From the NCBI RefSeq assembly GCF_002159845.1, contig NZ_NFJK01000012.1, positions 40,170 to 104,169 on the forward strand: DNA of 64,000 nt. Reading direction: 5' to 3'. How positions within the stretch are numbered: the first letter of the stretch is position 1; each line of letters starts with the position of its first letter. This stretch comes from Anaeromassilibacillus sp. An250 (GTDB taxonomy: Bacteria; Bacillota; Clostridia; Oscillospirales; Acutalibacteraceae). Positions 60,787-64,000 of the stretch are shown here, in pieces. A program made the translations under genes and the position numbers. Below the pieces are notes generated by a model. It was not told the origin of the DNA and searched no databases. It saw nothing but the letters and a program-made list of their open reading frames with translations.

Positions 60787-62202
60787 ATGGCAAAGATTCC
60801 ACACAGATTTAATTTAACAGAGGAACAGATGCCCACGCAATGGTACAACCTGCGTGCGGATATGAAAGAACAGCCCGACCCCATGTTGAACCCGGCAACC
60901 CTGGAGCCGGTCAAGACCCCAGAGCTCTATCCGATTTTCTGCGAAGAGCTGGCGGCGCAGGAGATGGACAGCACCACGCGGTACATCGACATCCCCGAAC
61001 CGGTGCTCAATATCTATAAAGCCTACCGGCCCTCCCCGCTGAACCGCGCATACGATCTGGAAAAATATCTGGATACCCCGGCAAAGATCTACTTCAAATT
61101 TGAAGGGAACAACACCTCCGGCAGCCACAAGCTCAATTCGGCTGTCGCGCAAGCTTATTACGCCAAGATGCAGGGCATCACCAGCCTGACCACAGAGACC
61201 GGCGCTGGGCAGTGGGGCACCGCCCTTGCGGAGGCCTGCGGCTATTTCGGCATCCCGCTGACCGTGTTCATGGTAAAGGGTTCCTACAACCAAAAACCCT
61301 ACCGCAAAGCCATCATGCAAACCTTTGGCGCGAATGTCATCCCAAGCCCGAGCGATACCACGAAGGTGGGCCGCGCCATCCTGGAAAATAACCCGGACAC
61401 GACCGGCAGCCTGGGCTGCGCCATTGCCGAGGCCATTGAGCTTGCCACCTCGACGGAGGGCTGCCGCTATGTGCTCGGCTCCGTCCTGAACCAGGTTTTG
61501 CTGCACCAGTCCATCATCGGCTTGGAAGCGAAAAAAGCCATGGACATCCTCGGCGAATATCCCGACATCGTCATCGGCTGCGCCGGCGGCGGTTCCAACC
61601 TCGGCGGCCTGATCGCGCCCTTCATGCAGGATAAGCTCTTGGGCAAAAAGAACCCATATTTCATCGCGGTCGAACCCGCTTCCTGCCCGTCCCTGACGTG
61701 CGGCCTCTATGCATACGATTACTGCGACACCGGCAAGGTCACGCCGCTGGCGCGCATGTACACACTGGGCAGCGGCTTCATCCCGTCTCCGAATCACGCG
61801 GGCGGCCTGCGCTACCACGGCATGTCTCCGATCGTCTCCAAGCTCTACCACGACGGCTGGATCGACGAAGCCCGTTCCGTCGAGCAGACGAAGGTCTTCG
61901 AGGCTGCCATGCTGTTTGCGCGCGTGGAGACCATCCTGCCCGCGCCGGAATCCTCCCATGCGATCCGCGTGGCGATCGACGAAGCGCTCAAATGCAAGGA
62001 GACCGGCGAGGAAAAGACCATCCTGTTCGGCCTGACCGGGACCGGCTATTTCGACATGGCCGCCTACACCTCCTTCATGGAGAAGACCATGACCGACTAC
62101 ATCCCGACCGATGCGGACCTGCAGCCCGGCTTCGACTCCCTGCCGAAGATCCCCGGCCGTCCGGCGGAACCCGCCCGCGATCCCGCACCGGCACGCCGGT
62201 AA
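60787..62202 (+). CDS. trpB2: TrpB2: tryptophan synthase beta-type PLP enzyme
   Basis: A 471-residue PLP-dependent enzyme of the TrpB2 class. PLP Lys115 lies in TSGSHKLNSA; GAGQWGTALA, GCAGGGSNLGGL and a C-terminal GLTGTGYFDM are typical of TrpB. The N-terminal extension (to about residue 75) is characteristic of TrpB2 rather than TrpB1. TrpB2 works without a tight TrpA partner and may salvage indole and serine. The gene stands alone, no trpA or other trp genes flank it, but the upstream T-box with a Trp specifier confirms a tryptophan role. Start ATG follows GGAGGAAATTCGC. Confidence 0.94.
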   Translation: MAKIPHRFNLTEEQMPTQWYNLRADMKEQPDPMLNPATLEPVKTPELYPIFCEELAAQEMDSTTRYIDIPEPVLNIYKAYRPSPLNRAYDLEKYLDTPAKIYFKFEGNNTSGSHKLNSAVAQAYYAKMQGITSLTTETGAGQWGTALAEACGYFGIPLTVFMVKGSYNQKPYRKAIMQTFGANVIPSPSDTTKVGRAILENNPDTTGSLGCAIAEAIELATSTEGCRYVLGSVLNQVLLHQSIIGLEAKKAMDILGEYPDIVIGCAGGGSNLGGLIAPFMQDKLLGKKNPYFIAVEPASCPSLTCGLYAYDYCDTGKVTPLARMYTLGSGFIPSPNHAGGLRYHGMSPIVSKLYHDGWIDEARSVEQTKVFEAAMLFARVETILPAPESSHAIRVAIDEALKCKETGEEKTILFGLTGTGYFDMAAYTSFMEKTMTDYIPTDADLQPGFDSLPKIPGRPAEPARDPAPARR

Positions 62203-62260
62203 TGGGAAACCGGCAACGAATTTGACATCTTCTTTCAACACCTGAAATCCAATCAAATAC

Positions 62261-62302
62261 AAAGGGACCGGAATCCATGATTGTGGATTCCGGTCCCTTT
62301 TT
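62261..62302. terminator. Bidirectional terminator between trpB2 and brnQ
   Basis: AAAGGGACCGGAATCCA and TGGATTCCGGTCCCTTT, a 17-bp perfect stem with loop TGATTG-like spacer and T-runs on both sides, lying between convergent genes. Confidence 0.9.
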
Positions 62303-62381
62303 CCACGCTTTTGTTTGCAAAGGCATCCTGTTGTGCGGCGGCATCTTCGCCGCGCCGCCCTATCCCATGCGGATAACATTT

Positions 62382-63770
62382 TTATACGGAAGTCTGGGAA
62401 GGCACAGCCTTTTCGCCGCCGGTTGGGTTCTTTTTCCCCCCGATATATCGGACCAGAAGGCCGATCAACAGCCCCACCAATGCGGGGCAGATCCAGCCAA
62501 AGCCCTGGCTGGCGAGCGGGATCCAGGTGTCCGCCAGCCTGACCACAGGGTCCAGATGCAGGGCAGTACGCACGCCTTCGGGCAGCGCCCGGAGAAAGTC
62601 AAAGGCCGCCGCTGCCGCTGTAAAGCCGGCCGTCCATTGCAGGACCACACGGTCGTTGTGGAACGCCTTCCCGCACAGTGTCAATAGGATCAACACAATC
62701 GCCAGTGGATAGAGGAACATCAGGACCGGCGTGGAGTAAGCGATAATTGCATCCAGTCCAACATTCGCGATCAGGAAGGATAGGATGCAGAACAGCACTG
62801 CCCACACCCGGTAAGACGGCCCGCCCGGGAACATCCGCACGAACGTCTCCCCGCAGCTGGTAACCAGCCCGACCGCCGTCTTCAAACAGGCCACTGTAAT
62901 CGTGGCTGCCAGGATGATGGCCCCGGCCCCTCCGAAATAATGCTCTGCAATCTGGGCAAGCGCCTCTCCGCCGTTGCTTGCCACATCAAACATCCCGCGG
63001 CTCTGTGCGCCCACAATCGTGACCAGCACATAGATCAGCGCCATCAGCAGCGAACTAAAAATCCCGGCATACACCGTACGTTTTGCCACTTGCCCCGGTT
63101 CCTTGACGCCCAGCCCGCGGATTGCCTCCACCACAACGATTCCAAACGCAAGCCCGGCCAGCGCATCCATGGTGTTGTACCCTTCCAAAAGCCCTGTGGA
63201 AAACGCATGCGATGCATAGGCGCCCGACGGGGCAATCTCTGCGAAGTTCCCCAGCGGGGAAACCAATGCGCGCACCACCAGGATTGCCAGGAAGAAGAGG
63301 AACAGCGGGTTCAGCACCTTCCCGATCCACGTCAGGATTTCCCCCGGCCTGAGCGAAAAGAACAGCACCACGCCGAAAAAGAGCAGGGAGAACACCGCCA
63401 GTCCCACGGTCTGCCCCGCTCCGGGCAGGACCCGTTCAATCCCGACCGTGTAGGAAACCGTCGCGCATCTGGGGATCGCAAAGAACGGCCCGATCGTAAG
63501 ATAAAGAACGCAGGTAAAGAAAAGCCCGTACCGTTTCCCGACCCGGCTGCTCAATCCCAGAAGCCCATCCTCGCGGCTGACTCCAAGGGCGGCCACCCCT
63601 AAAAGCGGCAGCCCCACCCCGGTGATCAGGAAGCCAGCGGACGCCTGCCAAAGGTTCCAGCCTGCCATTTGCCCCATGGAAGCTGGAAAAATCAGATTGC
63701 CCGCCCCAAAGAACATGCCAAACAGCATACTCGCCACAACAAGAAGTTCTTTCAACGTCCGTTTCTCCAT
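62382..63770 (-). CDS. brnQ: Branched-chain amino acid transporter BrnQ
   Basis: A 462-residue LIVCS-family sodium-coupled transporter for leucine, isoleucine and valine. It has about 12 transmembrane segments and begins with the family sequence LLVVASMLFGMFFGAGNLIF, followed by TVSYTVGIERVLP and GYNTMDALAGLAFG. The ATG at 63768-63770 follows GGGGGATTGTGCG; the longer frame upstream reads through promoter sequence. Monocistronic. Confidence 0.95.
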   Translation of the reverse strand: MEKRTLKELLVVASMLFGMFFGAGNLIFPASMGQMAGWNLWQASAGFLITGVGLPLLGVAALGVSREDGLLGLSSRVGKRYGLFFTCVLYLTIGPFFAIPRCATVSYTVGIERVLPGAGQTVGLAVFSLLFFGVVLFFSLRPGEILTWIGKVLNPLFLFFLAILVVRALVSPLGNFAEIAPSGAYASHAFSTGLLEGYNTMDALAGLAFGIVVVEAIRGLGVKEPGQVAKRTVYAGIFSSLLMALIYVLVTIVGAQSRGMFDVASNGGEALAQIAEHYFGGAGAIILAATITVACLKTAVGLVTSCGETFVRMFPGGPSYRVWAVLFCILSFLIANVGLDAIIAYSTPVLMFLYPLAIVLILLTLCGKAFHNDRVVLQWTAGFTAAAAAFDFLRALPEGVRTALHLDPVVRLADTWIPLASQGFGWICPALVGLLIGLLVRYIGGKKNPTGGEKAVPSQTSV

Positions 63771-63816
63771 CGCACAATCCCCCAAAGATTTTCCTGACGA
63801 TATGGTTGTTTTTTCC

Positions 63817-63845
63817 ATTATACCGCGCTTTATCCGTCCGGTAAA
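63817..63845 (-). promoter_or_regulatory. Probable brnQ promoter
   Basis: On the minus strand TTTACC (63845-63840) and TATAAT (63822-63817) with a 17-bp spacer, 47 bp before the start codon. Confidence 0.6.
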
Positions 63846-63923
63846 CCCCGGCCTTTGCTCTTCGGCTGAATAAGCCTGCCAGTTGACGATGGGCATGATT
63901 CGAAAGAACCGGAGTCCGCAAAA

Positions 63924-64000
63924 TGAACTGCACCCCATTTGTTAGACAGTATGATATACTGGATAACAAGTGGGGTGCTTTATTATGCCAAAAGGGATAC
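63924..64000 (+). mobile_element. Left end of IS3-family insertion sequence, cut by edge
   Basis: TGAACTGCACCCCATTTGTT followed by AGACAGT is close to the TG-starting terminal repeat of the IS150 group of IS3-family elements, and a start codon follows at the usual distance (61 bp). The right end lies outside the window. Confidence 0.75.
63985..64000 (+). CDS. Start of IS3-family orfA, cut by window edge
   Basis: Only ATG plus four codons (MPKGI) are inside the window, starting at 63985 and preceded by TGGGGTGCTTTATT. The identity as orfA rests on the adjoining terminal repeat, since the visible coding part is too short for motifs. Confidence 0.5.

Noticed and set aside
60814..62379. A 521-codon open frame on the minus strand opposite trpB2
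   Set aside because: trpB2 is unmistakable and has a T-box; the opposite frame is low-complexity.

Overview
The window is a 64 kb chromosomal stretch (only a few intervals are low in GC) from a low-G+C-phylum, probably gut-dwelling Clostridia bacterium. I infer an Oscillospiraceae/Ruminococcaceae-like lineage but cannot name a genus. The reasons are strong AGGAGG ribosome binding sites, an FMN riboswitch and a Trp T-box, ftsEX with M23 hydrolases, DUF1385-prmC, a VanZ protein, GlyQS-type glycyl-tRNA synthetase, and large secreted glycoside hydrolases with FIVAR and Big_2 modules. No tRNA or rRNA gene was recognised.

Layout. 1-2.9 kb: riboflavin operon ribD-ribE-ribBA (minus strand) behind an FMN riboswitch. 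3-8.5 kb: prmC, DUF1385 membrane protein, histidine kinase, response regulator, lipoprotein. 9.2-29.6 kb: a secreted glycan and cell-wall degradation region (GH97, GH25, circularly permuted GH3, and a broken GH38), with a retron (ncRNA plus reverse transcriptase) between GH97 and GH25, and a divergent pair of degenerate gluzincin-like membrane proteins. 29.66-30.1 kb: a 7-repeat type I-C-like CRISPR array with no cas genes, abutting the truncated GH38. 30.2-35 kb: CoA-disulfide reductase/rhodanese, then a low-GC island in which a 1725-bp MTnSag1-type transposon carrying lnu(C) has split a CPBP membrane protease gene and left an 8-bp target duplication. 35.3-42.7 kb: VanZ, DUF1700/PadR, rsmE, fabG-like SDR, a DUF3298 lipoprotein, glyS, gtrA and an unknown membrane protein. 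42.9-49 kb: division module ftsE-ftsX-M23-M23-S41. 49.4-60.3 kb: CdaR regulator, a sugar-type ABC ATPase with eroded motifs, RsuA-family pseudouridine synthase, DUF4830 protein, a pair of exported proteins, EF-G-like GTPase, class II aldolase, OGG-type glycosylase and SseB. 60.4-64 kb: T-box-controlled trpB2, brnQ, and the left end of an IS3-family element running off the edge.

Most noteworthy: (1) a retron whose msr-msd RNA can be folded by eye upstream of an RT with NAxxH, YxDD and VTG motifs, with no evident effector; (2) a GH38 gene that stops at what looks like a CRISPR spacer; (3) a fully reconstructable lnu(C) transposon insertion; (4) several proteins that keep a fold but have lost catalytic residues (S41 peptidase without Ser/Lys, two gluzincin-like proteins, an ABC ATPase without Q-loop, signature or H-switch, an EF-G-like protein with altered G4); and (5) a C-terminal domain shared by three neighbouring secreted proteins, with near-identical 3' DNA that could support recombination.

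Coordinates and motifs were read by eye; family assignments come from recognition, not searches.
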